NCBI GenBank assembly: GCA_943370145.1
Contig: CALRPY020000021.1
Span: forward strand, 1-64,000
Length of the DNA: 64,000 nt
DNA from: Ga0077536 sp943370145
GTDB lineage: Bacteria > Pseudomonadota > Gammaproteobacteria > Ga0077536
Direction: 5' to 3'
The notes below the pieces were generated by a model, which did not search any database, had not been told where the DNA came from, and worked only from the letters and a program-made list of their open reading frames with translations. Position 1 is the stretch's first letter; the number at the start of each line of letters is the position of its first letter. Shown piece by piece: positions 26,817-34,964 of this stretch. Both the position numbers and the translations under genes were made by a program.

Positions 26817-27430
26817 TCGCGCTGGAGGCGCTGGATCTGCTCGGCGTCGCGGTGTTCGCGGTCTCTGGCGCGCTGGCGGCGGGCCGCAAGCATCTCGACC
26901 TGCTGGGTGTGGCCGTGATCGCGCTCGTCACCGCGGTCGGTGGCGGCACGCTGCGCGATCTGCTGCTGGGGGTGCGGCCGGTGTTCTGGATTGCGGACCC
27001 GCGCTACGTCGAGGTCATCCTCGCCAGCGCGGCGCTGACGGTGCTGTACGCGCGCTTCCGCTTCGTGCCGGAGCGCGCGCTGCTGATTGCCGACGCCTGC
27101 GGTCTTGCCCTGTTCGCCATCGCGGGCGCGCAAATCGCCGAGCGGGAGCAGGTGCACGGTGTCATCGTCATTACGCTCGGCACCATGACGGGTTGCGCCG
27201 GCGGCCTGCTGCGCGACGTGCTGGTCAACGACGTGCCGATGATCCTGCGCCAGGGCCAGATCTACGCGACTGCCGCGATCGCGGGCATTTCGCTCTACCT
27301 CGTCCTGCAGGCTGCGGGGCTCACGCCGCAGGTCGCCGCGATCTGCGGCATGGCGGCGGTGGCGAGCCTGCGCCTGGCTGCGATCCTCTGGAATCTCCAG
27401 CTGCCGGTGTTCCGGTATCCCGAGCGCTGA
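26813..27430 (+). CDS. UPF0126/TRIC-type membrane protein
   Basis: A 205-residue protein with seven hydrophobic segments built from an internal duplication. Each half contains the family's Gly motif: TAVGGGTLRDLLLG near residue 41 and MTGCAGGLLRDVLV near residue 124. Bacterial UPF0126 proteins are related to TRIC cation channels. The GTG at 26813 overlaps the MFS stop (GTGA), so the two genes are translationally coupled. What passes through it is unknown. Confidence 0.88.
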   Translation: MIALEALDLLGVAVFAVSGALAAGRKHLDLLGVAVIALVTAVGGGTLRDLLLGVRPVFWIADPRYVEVILASAALTVLYARFRFVPERALLIADACGLALFAIAGAQIAEREQVHGVIVITLGTMTGCAGGLLRDVLVNDVPMILRQGQIYATAAIAGISLYLVLQAAGLTPQVAAICGMAAVASLRLAAILWNLQLPVFRYPER

Positions 27431-27454
27431 GGACCCGGCTCTGGCAGCGTCGAA

Positions 27455-28708
27455 TCACGCACCGAGCCTCGGCCCGATATGGCGCGCCGGCGCGTTGGCC
27501 GCCGTCTCGCGCATCAGGGTGTCGGCGCGGCGATAGCGCTCGACTTTCGTGCGCAGGGCCGGGTCGCCGCTGTCCGGATGTTCGATATAGCTGCCCAGAT
27601 CGCGTCCCCACTGCACGGCCGCGCGGCCGTAGCGCAGGCGTTCCGTCTCCCACGCAGCGAGTGCCGCAGACTGATCGGCGGCACACAGCGCCGCCGCGAG
27701 CGTGCGCGCGTCCTCCGCCGCCTTTGACACCCCGAGCCCGACGTGCGGCCGCGCGGTGAACGCCGCGTCGCCGATCAGCAGCGTCCGCCCGATCTGCATC
27801 CGCGGGCTGCCCAGTTCGTAGATGGCCTGGATATACGGCTGCGGCGTGGCTTCGACGATGCGCTGGATCGGCGGCGCCAGCTCGCGATGTGCTTCGAGCC
27901 GCATCGCGGCGACCAATGCGGGGTTCATTCGATCGTGCGGAATGCCGAGCGGGTAGTGGCGCCCGCTGGCATCGCTGAGATGGGCGCGCAGCGCGGCTTC
28001 GTCGGCGCGCCGGTACCAGCCCCAGTTGTACCAGCGGCGACCCGGCGTGAGATCGTCGCCCGGCCCAGCGACCAGGTAGCCCAGCCAGTGACCGCGCGGC
28101 GTCGCGCTGAATGCCATGCGATAGGCGACCTGCGCGAGCACCGCCGCGGGTACTCGTGCCTCGTCGAACAGGCCGCGCCACGCGAAATAACCGCAGTAGT
28201 CGAGGGTCGTGGACGGCAACAGGCGCTGGCGCACGGTGGAGCGCGTGCCGTCGGCGCCGATCAGCCAGTCCGCCCGGGCCGTCACGCCGTTCATGAAACG
28301 CGCCTCGACGCCTTCCGCATCCTCACGCAGGTCTTCGAAGGTATAGCCGCTGTGATAGTGGGCGTCGGGGAAACGGGCGCGCAGGAAGCGGAACACGAAG
28401 CCCCAGGACGTCATGATCTGCGGCATCGGGCACTCGCCGGGGACGCGTCCCGCGGGGTCGAACACGATGCGGCCTTCGGACTTCACGCCCATCTCGGCGC
28501 GGAGGTCGATGCCGGCCGCGACGAAGGCGGCGTAGAGTTCGTCATGGGTCGCGATGCCGGCGCCGCGGCTTGCGAGTTCCTCGCCGGCACGCTCGTAGAT
28601 ATCGACCTCCCAGCCCGCAGCGCGCAGCAGCACGCCGCAGAAGAGGCCGCCCATCGAACCGCCGATGATGATCGCGCGCTGTCGGCGCGCCGCCGTCGGT
28701 TCAGGCAT
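27455..28708 (-). CDS. FAD-dependent monooxygenase (second of tandem pair)
   Basis: A 417-residue class A flavoprotein hydroxylase. IIIGGSMGGLFCGVLL near the N-terminus is the FAD dinucleotide fold. LIGADGTRSTVRQ is the DG motif and LIGDAAFTARPHVGLGVSKA the GD motif that binds FAD ribityl. It is closely similar along its length to the next gene upstream, with shared SRGAGIATHDELYAAF and QIMTSW. Resemblance is to dihydroxypyridine-type hydroxylases, but the substrate is unknown. Its ATG lies within the last codons of the upstream paralogue (8-base overlap). Confidence 0.88.
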   Translation of the reverse strand: MPEPTAARRQRAIIIGGSMGGLFCGVLLRAAGWEVDIYERAGEELASRGAGIATHDELYAAFVAAGIDLRAEMGVKSEGRIVFDPAGRVPGECPMPQIMTSWGFVFRFLRARFPDAHYHSGYTFEDLREDAEGVEARFMNGVTARADWLIGADGTRSTVRQRLLPSTTLDYCGYFAWRGLFDEARVPAAVLAQVAYRMAFSATPRGHWLGYLVAGPGDDLTPGRRWYNWGWYRRADEAALRAHLSDASGRHYPLGIPHDRMNPALVAAMRLEAHRELAPPIQRIVEATPQPYIQAIYELGSPRMQIGRTLLIGDAAFTARPHVGLGVSKAAEDARTLAAALCAADQSAALAAWETERLRYGRAAVQWGRDLGSYIEHPDSGDPALRTKVERYRRADTLMRETAANAPARHIGPRLGA

Positions 28709-29975
28709 CGCGGGCCTCCAGGAAACGGCGCGGGTGGGCCGCGGCAACCTGCGCCATGACCTGCGCGGGCTCGCGGTAGTGGCGTGCCTCGGCCGCGTCG
28801 TCGACGGGGCCGATGTAGCTGCCGAGGCGGCGGCTCTGGCGCATTGCGGCGCGCGCGAACGACAGGCGTTCGGCCTCCCATGCGGCGAGCGCGTCCTCGC
28901 GCTCGGCAGGGTCGCCGTCGAGGGCCGCGGCGAGCCGCGCCGCATCGTCGGCCGCTTTCGACACCCCGAGCCCGATGTGCGGACGCGCGGTGCAGGCGGC
29001 GTCGCCGATGAGGATGACGCGCCCGTCGAGGAAGCGCGGCGCGCAGACATCCCAGATCGGCTGGATGAACGGGCGCGAGGTGGCGGCGACCACGCTCGCG
29101 AACTGCGGGCACAACAGACGCGCTGCATCGTGGCGCAGGGCGTCGATGTGTCCCTGGCGCAGCAGCGGCGGCGGGATCCCCTGGGGGTGGTGCACGCCGT
29201 GCTCGTCGGTCAGCAGGTCGGGCAGGACGTCGGGGGCCGCTGCCGGGCGATACCACACCCAGTTGTACCAGCGCTCACCGGGCGCGAGCCTGTCCTGCGG
29301 GCCGGCGACGAGATAACCCAGCATGTGTTCGTTGGGCGGCAGGCAGAACGCCATGCGGTCCCGCAACTCGGCGAGCACGGCGGGTGGCAGCTCACGCTCG
29401 TTCGCCAGCCCGCGCCACGCGACGTAGCCGCCGTATTCCAGCGTCGCATCGGGCATCAGCTGCGCCCGCAGCGTCGAGCGCAGGCCGTCGGCGGCAATCG
29501 CGTAGTCCGCGCGGTGCCGCGCGCCGTCGGCGAAATGGAGTTCGACGCCCTGGTCGTCCTGCGTGATACCGCTGACGCTGGCCCCGCCGACATAGTCGCC
29601 CGGCGCGCACTGCGCGCGCAGGAAGCGGTACATCAGGCTCCACGAGGTCATGATCTGGCGCATCGGCAGCTCGCCGATCACCGTGCCGTCCCGCGCGAAG
29701 GTCACGCGGCCAAGGGACTCGACGCCCATTTCGGCGGACAGCCGGACACCGGCCTGGGCAAAGGCGGCGTACAGTTCGTCGTGCGTCGCGATGCCGGCGC
29801 CGCGGCTCGCGAGTTCACCGACGCTGCGCTCGAAAATGTTCACTTGCCAGCCCGCGCGGCGCAGCAGCACCGCCGCGAACAGGCCGGCCATCGAGCCGCC
29901 GACGATTGCGATGCGACCGCGCGAGGCGCCCGGTCCGGGGGGGCGTGAAAGCTCTATCGTTTCTGTGGGCGTCAC
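28701..29975 (-). CDS. FAD-dependent monooxygenase (first of tandem pair)
   Basis: A 424-residue class A flavoprotein hydroxylase with IAIVGGSMAGLFAAVLL (FAD fold), IAADGLRSTLRAQ (DG motif) and LIGDAACTARPHIGLGVSKA (GD motif). It needs NAD(P)H and O2 and hydroxylates an aromatic or heteroaromatic ring in characterised relatives. The start at 29975 gives ~20 residues before the Rossmann strand. Tandem duplication with the downstream paralogue suggests two subunits or two related substrates. The upstream 160 bases have no recognised operator. Confidence 0.88.
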   Translation of the reverse strand: MTPTETIELSRPPGPGASRGRIAIVGGSMAGLFAAVLLRRAGWQVNIFERSVGELASRGAGIATHDELYAAFAQAGVRLSAEMGVESLGRVTFARDGTVIGELPMRQIMTSWSLMYRFLRAQCAPGDYVGGASVSGITQDDQGVELHFADGARHRADYAIAADGLRSTLRAQLMPDATLEYGGYVAWRGLANERELPPAVLAELRDRMAFCLPPNEHMLGYLVAGPQDRLAPGERWYNWVWYRPAAAPDVLPDLLTDEHGVHHPQGIPPPLLRQGHIDALRHDAARLLCPQFASVVAATSRPFIQPIWDVCAPRFLDGRVILIGDAACTARPHIGLGVSKAADDAARLAAALDGDPAEREDALAAWEAERLSFARAAMRQSRRLGSYIGPVDDAAEARHYREPAQVMAQVAAAHPRRFLEARDA

Positions 29976-30135
29976 GTGGATTCATCCGGAAAGGGTCACG
30001 CATCCTAGCGCAGTTGCGCGCGCTGGCTGCAGCGTTGCCGTCGCCGCACGGGGAAGGACGGCCCGTGCGGCTTGCGTCCGCGGCGGCGCCGAGGCATGTT
30101 CCGGCTTCCGGTGTCGGATGAGGAGGCCCCAGCGG

Positions 30136-30465
30136 ATGTCACTATTGCTCGGCTCGCGACCGGCCCGCCCTGTGCTGTTCTTTGGCGCGGCGCTTGTCGT
30201 CTGCGCGAGCCTGTGGGGGCTGTCGAAGGCGCCGGGCGAAGTCGTCGGCGACTCGCTGCTCGACGCGCGCGTGATCACCGTGGCCCCGCCGGGGCGGGGC
30301 CCGGACCGTGGGCCGCGTGGCCCCACCCTCGTGACCGTCGAAATCGAGCCCGGATCGCGCGCCAGGGTCTGGCTGGGCGCCCCCCTGCCGCGGGTGGGGG
30401 ACACACTGCGCGTGCGGGTGAGAACCTATGCCGATGGCAGTCGGGTCGTGGCCGCCGCGCGCTGA
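30136..30465 (+). CDS. Small membrane-anchored protein of unknown function
   Basis: A 109-residue protein with AGGAGG nine bases before the ATG. One N-terminal hydrophobic segment (PVLFFGAALVVCASLWGL) would anchor or export it. The remaining ~75 residues are beta-rich: TLVTVEIEPGSRARVWLGAP and GDTLRVRVRTYADGSRVV suggest a small periplasmic beta-barrel fold. No family is recognised. It stands alone on the plus strand between minus-strand genes and converges on the CoA-transferase gene with a 10-base gap. Confidence 0.65.
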   Translation: MSLLLGSRPARPVLFFGAALVVCASLWGLSKAPGEVVGDSLLDARVITVAPPGRGPDRGPRGPTLVTVEIEPGSRARVWLGAPLPRVGDTLRVRVRTYADGSRVVAAAR

Positions 30466-30475
30466 GTCGTATGCC

Positions 30476-31690
30476 TCAAGTCGGTGTCGGCACGGGCAGT
30501 GCGCCGAACGCGCCGCTATCCGCCATCCTGCCGATCGCCGCCTCGTCGTAGCCGAGGAAGTCGCGCAGCACCGTGCCGGCATGCTCGTGCAGCGAGGGCG
30601 GCGGGGAAGGTTCGACGATCGTCGCCGCCGTGCCGCTGAACGCACAGCTGTGCACGCCGCGCAGCGCATGACCGTTGGCGATGCCATTCATGACCAGCGC
30701 CTGCGCACCTGGCTGCTCGAACACCGCGGCCATGTCGTTGACGAAACCGTAGGGCACCATCGCCCGGCCCAGCGCTGCGGCGAGTTCCGCCGACTGCATC
30801 CGCGAGGTACGGGCACGGATGCGCGCAAGCAGGTCTTCGCGCCGTGCGACGCGCTGGCGGGGCGTCTGCAATTCCGGATCTTCGGCAAGTTCGGGGAGGC
30901 CGATGGCCTTCACGAAATCCCGGTACTGGCGCTCCGTTGCCGCCGCGAGCACCAGGCCACGGCCATCCGCACCCATCAGGATCGTGCCGTAGGGCACGAT
31001 GTTCGGATGCTCGGACCCCATGCGCCTCGGGATCATGCCGCCGACGAGGTAGTTCGTCGCCTGGTTCGCGAGTGACGCAACGGCAGCCTGCAGCAGCGAG
31101 ACCGATACGAAACTGCCCTGGCCCGTGCGCTCACGCTTCAGCAGCGCGAGCAGCAGCGCTTCCTTCAGCTGGTGGGCCGCGAGCAGGTCGACCAGGGCCA
31201 CCGGCATCTTGGTCGGCGGCCCGTCGGGTTCGCCATTCAGGAAGGTGAAGCCGGCCTCGGCCTGCACGATGGCGTCGAAGCCGGGGCGCGGATCGTCCTC
31301 GCCGTAGGCATTGATCTGGCCATAGATCAGGCGCGGATTGCGCTGCGCGAGGGAGGCGTAATCGAGCTTTAGCTTGGCGGCGTCGCCGGGCTTGAAGCTC
31401 GCGGTCACCATGTCGGCGCGCGCGCAGAGTTCGTGTGCGATCCCGAGCCCGGCCGGTGTCGTCGTGTCGAGCGCAATCGATTCCTTGCCCCAGTTCGCGC
31501 ACGAGAAGTACGACGAGACATCGTGGGCCGGGTCCTCGTTGAGCGTGCGCCAGCCGCGCGTCGCGTCGCCGCGCGTGTGCGGATTCTCGACCTTGATGAC
31601 GCGCGCACCCAGCTCGGCGAAATACATCGACGTGACGGGGCCGGCGAGGATGTTGGCGAGTTCCACGATGACGAAGGTGCGGTCGAACAT
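30476..31690 (-). CDS. CaiB/BaiF family (class III) CoA-transferase
   Basis: A 404-residue class III CoA-transferase. VIVELANILAGPVTSMYFAELGA and VIKVENPHTRGD are the N-terminal CoA-binding blocks. PGFDAIVQAEAG places the catalytic aspartate, which forms the acyl-Asp anhydride, at D139. The family moves CoA between a CoA ester and acids such as formate, carnitine, bile acids or citramalate. The ATG at 31690 is preferred over an upstream start at 31765 because homology begins with MFDRTFVIVEL. Substrate unknown. Confidence 0.92.
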   Translation of the reverse strand: MFDRTFVIVELANILAGPVTSMYFAELGARVIKVENPHTRGDATRGWRTLNEDPAHDVSSYFSCANWGKESIALDTTTPAGLGIAHELCARADMVTASFKPGDAAKLKLDYASLAQRNPRLIYGQINAYGEDDPRPGFDAIVQAEAGFTFLNGEPDGPPTKMPVALVDLLAAHQLKEALLLALLKRERTGQGSFVSVSLLQAAVASLANQATNYLVGGMIPRRMGSEHPNIVPYGTILMGADGRGLVLAAATERQYRDFVKAIGLPELAEDPELQTPRQRVARREDLLARIRARTSRMQSAELAAALGRAMVPYGFVNDMAAVFEQPGAQALVMNGIANGHALRGVHSCAFSGTAATIVEPSPPPSLHEHAGTVLRDFLGYDEAAIGRMADSGAFGALPVPTPT

Positions 31691-31803
31691 GGATGGAAGG
31701 CTCCGCGAAGCTGATTCAGGTGGAACAGGGCCGTGATTGTGGCCATGCCCCGGCCTGCGTGTCACCTGCCCGGACGGGGCGACGACGGGTTAGAATCCGG
31801 GCG

Positions 31804-32631
31804 ATGGAAAACCGTGCCGTCCTCTTCCGTGCCTGCCCGCTGTGCCGGCGCGACAATCGCACCGAGCCCGTCTTCAATGCCTACAGTCCTGCAGGGTGGG
31901 ACCTGAAGCGCTGCCCGGACTGTGATTTCGTCTACCTCGAAACAATCCCTGACTACTCGGCGACCGCCGAGTCCCTGGCCTGGGACCACACCTTCCTGGC
32001 CTGGCACCAGGAGCGGAACAGGGCGGCCGCCCAGCAGGTGCTGTCGCGTGTGGGGCGCGGCATCCGGATCGGCACCCACGTCGTGCGCAAGCGCCGGCGC
32101 ATGGACGAGATGATTGCCGAGCTGGCCGCGCCGGGCCCGGTACTGGACGTCGGTTGCGGCAAGGGCTCGCAGCTCGCGAAGCTGCCGGAACGCTACATCC
32201 CTTACGGCATCGAGATATCCGCCGGGCAGGCCGCGTATGCACAGGAGACGGTGGCGCGGCGTGGCGGCGCGATCATGGTCCAGCCGGGCGCGACCGGGCT
32301 CGCCCAATTTCCAGCCGGCTTCTTCAGCGGCATCATGATGCGCTCCTACCTCGAGCACGAGAGCCAGCCACGCGAAGCGCTGCTGGGCGCGGCGCACGCG
32401 CTCGCGGAGGGCGGGGTGCTCATCATCAAGGTGCCGAACTATGGGAGCCTGAACAGGCGGGTCTTCGGGCGTCGCTGGTGCGGGTTCCGCTTCCCCGACC
32501 ACATGAACTACTTCACTCCGGCGACACTCACGCGCCTGTGCGCCGAGTGTGGCCTCGGCGTGCGGCAGTTCTCCTGGCTGGATCGGCTGCCGACCAGCGA
32601 CAACATGTGGCTGGTGGCCGGCCGCGCCTGA
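31804..32631 (+). CDS. SAM-dependent methyltransferase with N-terminal zinc ribbon
   Basis: A 275-residue protein. CPLC (11-14) and CPDC (38-41) form an N-terminal zinc knuckle, as in sugar- and lipid-modifying class I methyltransferases. VLDVGCGKGSQLAKL is the SAM-binding motif I, and SYLEHESQPREAL a motif near the substrate site. The tail with WCGFRFPDHMNYFTPATL is common in cell-surface polysaccharide methyltransferases. A TAGAAT -10-like hexamer lies just 8 bases before the ATG, so the transcript may be nearly leaderless. Acceptor unknown. Confidence 0.88.
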   Translation: MENRAVLFRACPLCRRDNRTEPVFNAYSPAGWDLKRCPDCDFVYLETIPDYSATAESLAWDHTFLAWHQERNRAAAQQVLSRVGRGIRIGTHVVRKRRRMDEMIAELAAPGPVLDVGCGKGSQLAKLPERYIPYGIEISAGQAAYAQETVARRGGAIMVQPGATGLAQFPAGFFSGIMMRSYLEHESQPREALLGAAHALAEGGVLIIKVPNYGSLNRRVFGRRWCGFRFPDHMNYFTPATLTRLCAECGLGVRQFSWLDRLPTSDNMWLVAGRA

Positions 32632-32652
32632 GGAGCAGGGCAGGGGCCTCCG

Positions 32653-33567
32653 TCAGGAGGTCCTGAGCCAGTAAATCGTCACCGGGTCCTGGATGCCCTT
32701 CAACGCGGCGGAGCCGATTTCCAGCGGCTGCACGGTTTCCGGCAACGCCTCGGTCCTCTGCAGTTCATCGAGCAGCTGGCGCGAGCACATCAGGCGGTCC
32801 ATGCGCGGAAAATCACAGGCCGGCGCCGCGAAAGCCTCGCGCTGCACGCCCTCGATCCGGAAGGTGATGTTGACGTCGTTACCGTGGATGTCCTGACCGC
32901 CCGTCGAGATCCCCCAGGTGTCGCCGGAGTGGATCGCGATCCGGTAGTGGATGGGCTCGTTGGCCGTGCGGCTGTTGCGGTGCTGGAGCCGCTTCTCCAT
33001 TTCCAGCGCGGCGGCCAGCGCCTTGCCCGCGGCCGGGAAGGTCGACAGGAAACCGTCGCCGGTGCCCTTGAAGAAACGCTGGCCGTGTTCCGCGAGCACG
33101 GGATCGGCGATCTGCATCAGGCGCTGCTTGAGGTGCAGCGCCATGTGATCGTTCTCGTTCGCGATGCGCGAGGACTCGCAGAGGTCGAAGACGAGGATGG
33201 CCTCGGTGCGCTTGACGAGATGACCCGCGGGGATGATCACGGACTTGTCCCAGTCTTCGTCCGACTGGTATTCGATGCGCGCGGTCCAGTCGGCCAGCCG
33301 CAGCGTGACCGGCAGCTTCAGCTCGGTCTTGCCCGCGAGGCGAACCCACTTGTCGCCGTCCTTCAGGAAGGAACCGTTGCGACTGGAGTCCTCCGCGTAG
33401 AAACGGTCACCGTCCTTGCTGAGGGTGAGATGCAGGCGCGAAATCTGGTTGTGCGTGAGCACGAGTTCGTTGTCGGTATGGCGGCCGATGCGAACCGTGT
33501 TGCTGGCGAACGAACGGGCACTCTGGCCGCCACGCTCGATGTCGGTAAGGCGTATTTCCCAGCCCAT
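32653..33567 (-). CDS. FHA domain-class III nucleotidyl cyclase fusion
   Basis: A 304-residue cytosolic signalling protein. Residues ~1-100 are an FHA phosphothreonine-binding domain with R29, S43, H46 and NG 64-65. Residues ~120-300 are a class III cyclase domain: metal aspartates D128 (VFDLCESS) and D171 (KGTGDGF), purine-selecting K167, and the N233/R237 transition-state pair (VNITFR). All catalytic positions are intact, so it should make cAMP or a related cyclic nucleotide, perhaps controlled by a Thr-phosphorylated partner. The start at 33567 is supported by a promoter 47 bases upstream; longer frames are low-complexity. Confidence 0.88.
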   Translation of the reverse strand: MGWEIRLTDIERGGQSARSFASNTVRIGRHTDNELVLTHNQISRLHLTLSKDGDRFYAEDSSRNGSFLKDGDKWVRLAGKTELKLPVTLRLADWTARIEYQSDEDWDKSVIIPAGHLVKRTEAILVFDLCESSRIANENDHMALHLKQRLMQIADPVLAEHGQRFFKGTGDGFLSTFPAAGKALAAALEMEKRLQHRNSRTANEPIHYRIAIHSGDTWGISTGGQDIHGNDVNITFRIEGVQREAFAAPACDFPRMDRLMCSRQLLDELQRTEALPETVQPLEIGSAALKGIQDPVTIYWLRTS

Positions 33568-33613
33568 GTAGTCTTGGGGTAAGCCCTTCAGCCCGATTGG
33601 AAAATCAGCCCGT

Positions 33614-33642
33614 ACTATAGGGGGGGCCGCAGCTGATGTGAA
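33614..33642 (-). promoter_or_regulatory. Sigma70-type promoter of the FHA-cyclase gene
   Basis: On the minus strand, TTCACA (33642-33637) and TATAGT (33619-33614) are each 5/6 consensus matches with an exact 17-base spacer. Transcription would begin near 33607, leaving a ~40-base leader before the ATG at 33567. A run of seven cytosines forms the end of the spacer. Confidence 0.6.
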
Positions 33643-33755
33643 CCGCTTTACAGTTGTTGACGCGGTGCGCGCCGGCGCTGTGCCCGGGTGGGCTGAAGCG
33701 GTGCCGGTGTGCGTGGCTCTTCTGGCATGTCGGGCGGAAAATGCGGCTGGGGACA

Positions 33756-33778
33756 CCTGGCGGCCTTGCGCCGCCAGG
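33756..33778 (-). terminator. Hairpin after the alcohol dehydrogenase gene
   Basis: CCTGGCGGC and GCCGCCAGG form a perfect 9-bp stem with a 5-base loop, starting about 12 bases past the alcohol dehydrogenase stop on the minus strand. No U-tract follows, so efficiency is uncertain. It separates that gene from the cyclase promoter. Confidence 0.5.
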
Positions 33779-33789
33779 CGGGGACCTGA

Positions 33790-34875
33790 TCAGGCGTGGA
33801 CGATGACGCCGCGCGCGTTCTTGCCCTGTTCCATGTCCGCGAAGGCCTGCGGCGCTTCGTCCAGCGTGTAGGTCTTCGTGATCAGGCGGTCGAGGTCGAG
33901 CTTGCCGGCCTTGTAGAGGTCCAGGTACATCGGGAAGTCGGCCTTGAAGTTCGCGCTGCCGTACATGCAGCCTTTGATGGTCTTCGCGGTGAACGGCAGG
34001 ATGGCCGCGTTGACCGAGAAGCGATCGTCGAGGCGGCCGACGCCGACGAGCACGGCAACGCCGTTCTTGCGCGTCGCCTTGATGCACTGCTCGATGACCT
34101 TGCTGTGGCCCACCACGTCGAAGGCGTAGTCCACGCCGATGCCGTTCGTCATGCCCTGGATCTGCTTCACGAAGTCACCCTTGGGGTCGACCGTGTCGGT
34201 CGCGCCGAACGACTTCGCCATTTCCATTTTCTCGGCCGACAGGTCGCAGGCGATGATTTTCGCGGCGCCGGCGATCTTCGCGCCCTGGATCACGTTGAGG
34301 CCGACGCCACCGCAGCCGAACACCGCGACCGTGCTGCCGGGCTTCACTTCGGCGGTGCGGATGGCCGCGCCGGCGCCGGTGGTGACGCCGCAGCCGACGA
34401 GCGCGGCGGCCTTGAAGTCGAAGGACTTGTCGATGGCGACGACACAGGCGGCCGGGACGACGGCGTACTCGGCCATGATGCCGACGAAGGACATCACGAA
34501 GATGCGCTGGCCGTCCTTGTGCACGCGTGTCGTGCCGTCGAACAGGTTGCCGTCCTGCTTCGCGCCGGAACACAGGTAGGGCTCCTGGTGCAGGCAGTAG
34601 AAGCAGCTGCCGCAGTTCGGGATGAAGGAGATGACGACATGGTCGCCGGGCTTGACGTTGGTGACGCCTTCACCGACCTGGTCGATGATGCCGGCGCCCT
34701 CGTGCCCCAGCACGACGGGAAAGGGGCTCGGAATCGTGCCGTTGACCACCGACAGATCCGAATGGCACACGCCGGTCGCCTTCATCCTGACGAGCACTTC
34801 ACCGGCCTTCGGCGGGTCGAGATTGACACTGACGACTGCATATTCATTGAGCTTGCTTGCGACCACGGCCTTCAT
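33790..34875 (-). CDS. Zinc-dependent alcohol dehydrogenase (class III-like MDR)
   Basis: A 361-residue medium-chain dehydrogenase. GVCHSDLSVVNG and LGHEGAGIIDQVGEGV hold the catalytic zinc ligands. The four-cysteine structural zinc lobe is NCGSCFYCLHQEPYLC. VAVFGCGGVGLNVIQGAK is the NAD-binding Rossmann motif, followed by an Asp in CDLSAEK that favours NAD over NADP. The likely reaction is oxidation of a primary alcohol or S-hydroxymethyl thiol. AGGAGG precedes the ATG at 34875; an upstream start at 34923 is not supported. It appears monocistronic. Confidence 0.92.
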   Translation of the reverse strand: MKAVVASKLNEYAVVSVNLDPPKAGEVLVRMKATGVCHSDLSVVNGTIPSPFPVVLGHEGAGIIDQVGEGVTNVKPGDHVVISFIPNCGSCFYCLHQEPYLCSGAKQDGNLFDGTTRVHKDGQRIFVMSFVGIMAEYAVVPAACVVAIDKSFDFKAAALVGCGVTTGAGAAIRTAEVKPGSTVAVFGCGGVGLNVIQGAKIAGAAKIIACDLSAEKMEMAKSFGATDTVDPKGDFVKQIQGMTNGIGVDYAFDVVGHSKVIEQCIKATRKNGVAVLVGVGRLDDRFSVNAAILPFTAKTIKGCMYGSANFKADFPMYLDLYKAGKLDLDRLITKTYTLDEAPQAFADMEQGKNARGVIVHA

Positions 34876-34964
34876 GCGGCGTATCCTCCTGAACCGGAAT
34901 TGACGGACATCGAAAACGGACAATCCGCGTAGCGTACCACGACTATTCCCCGCCCGGGGCAGGG

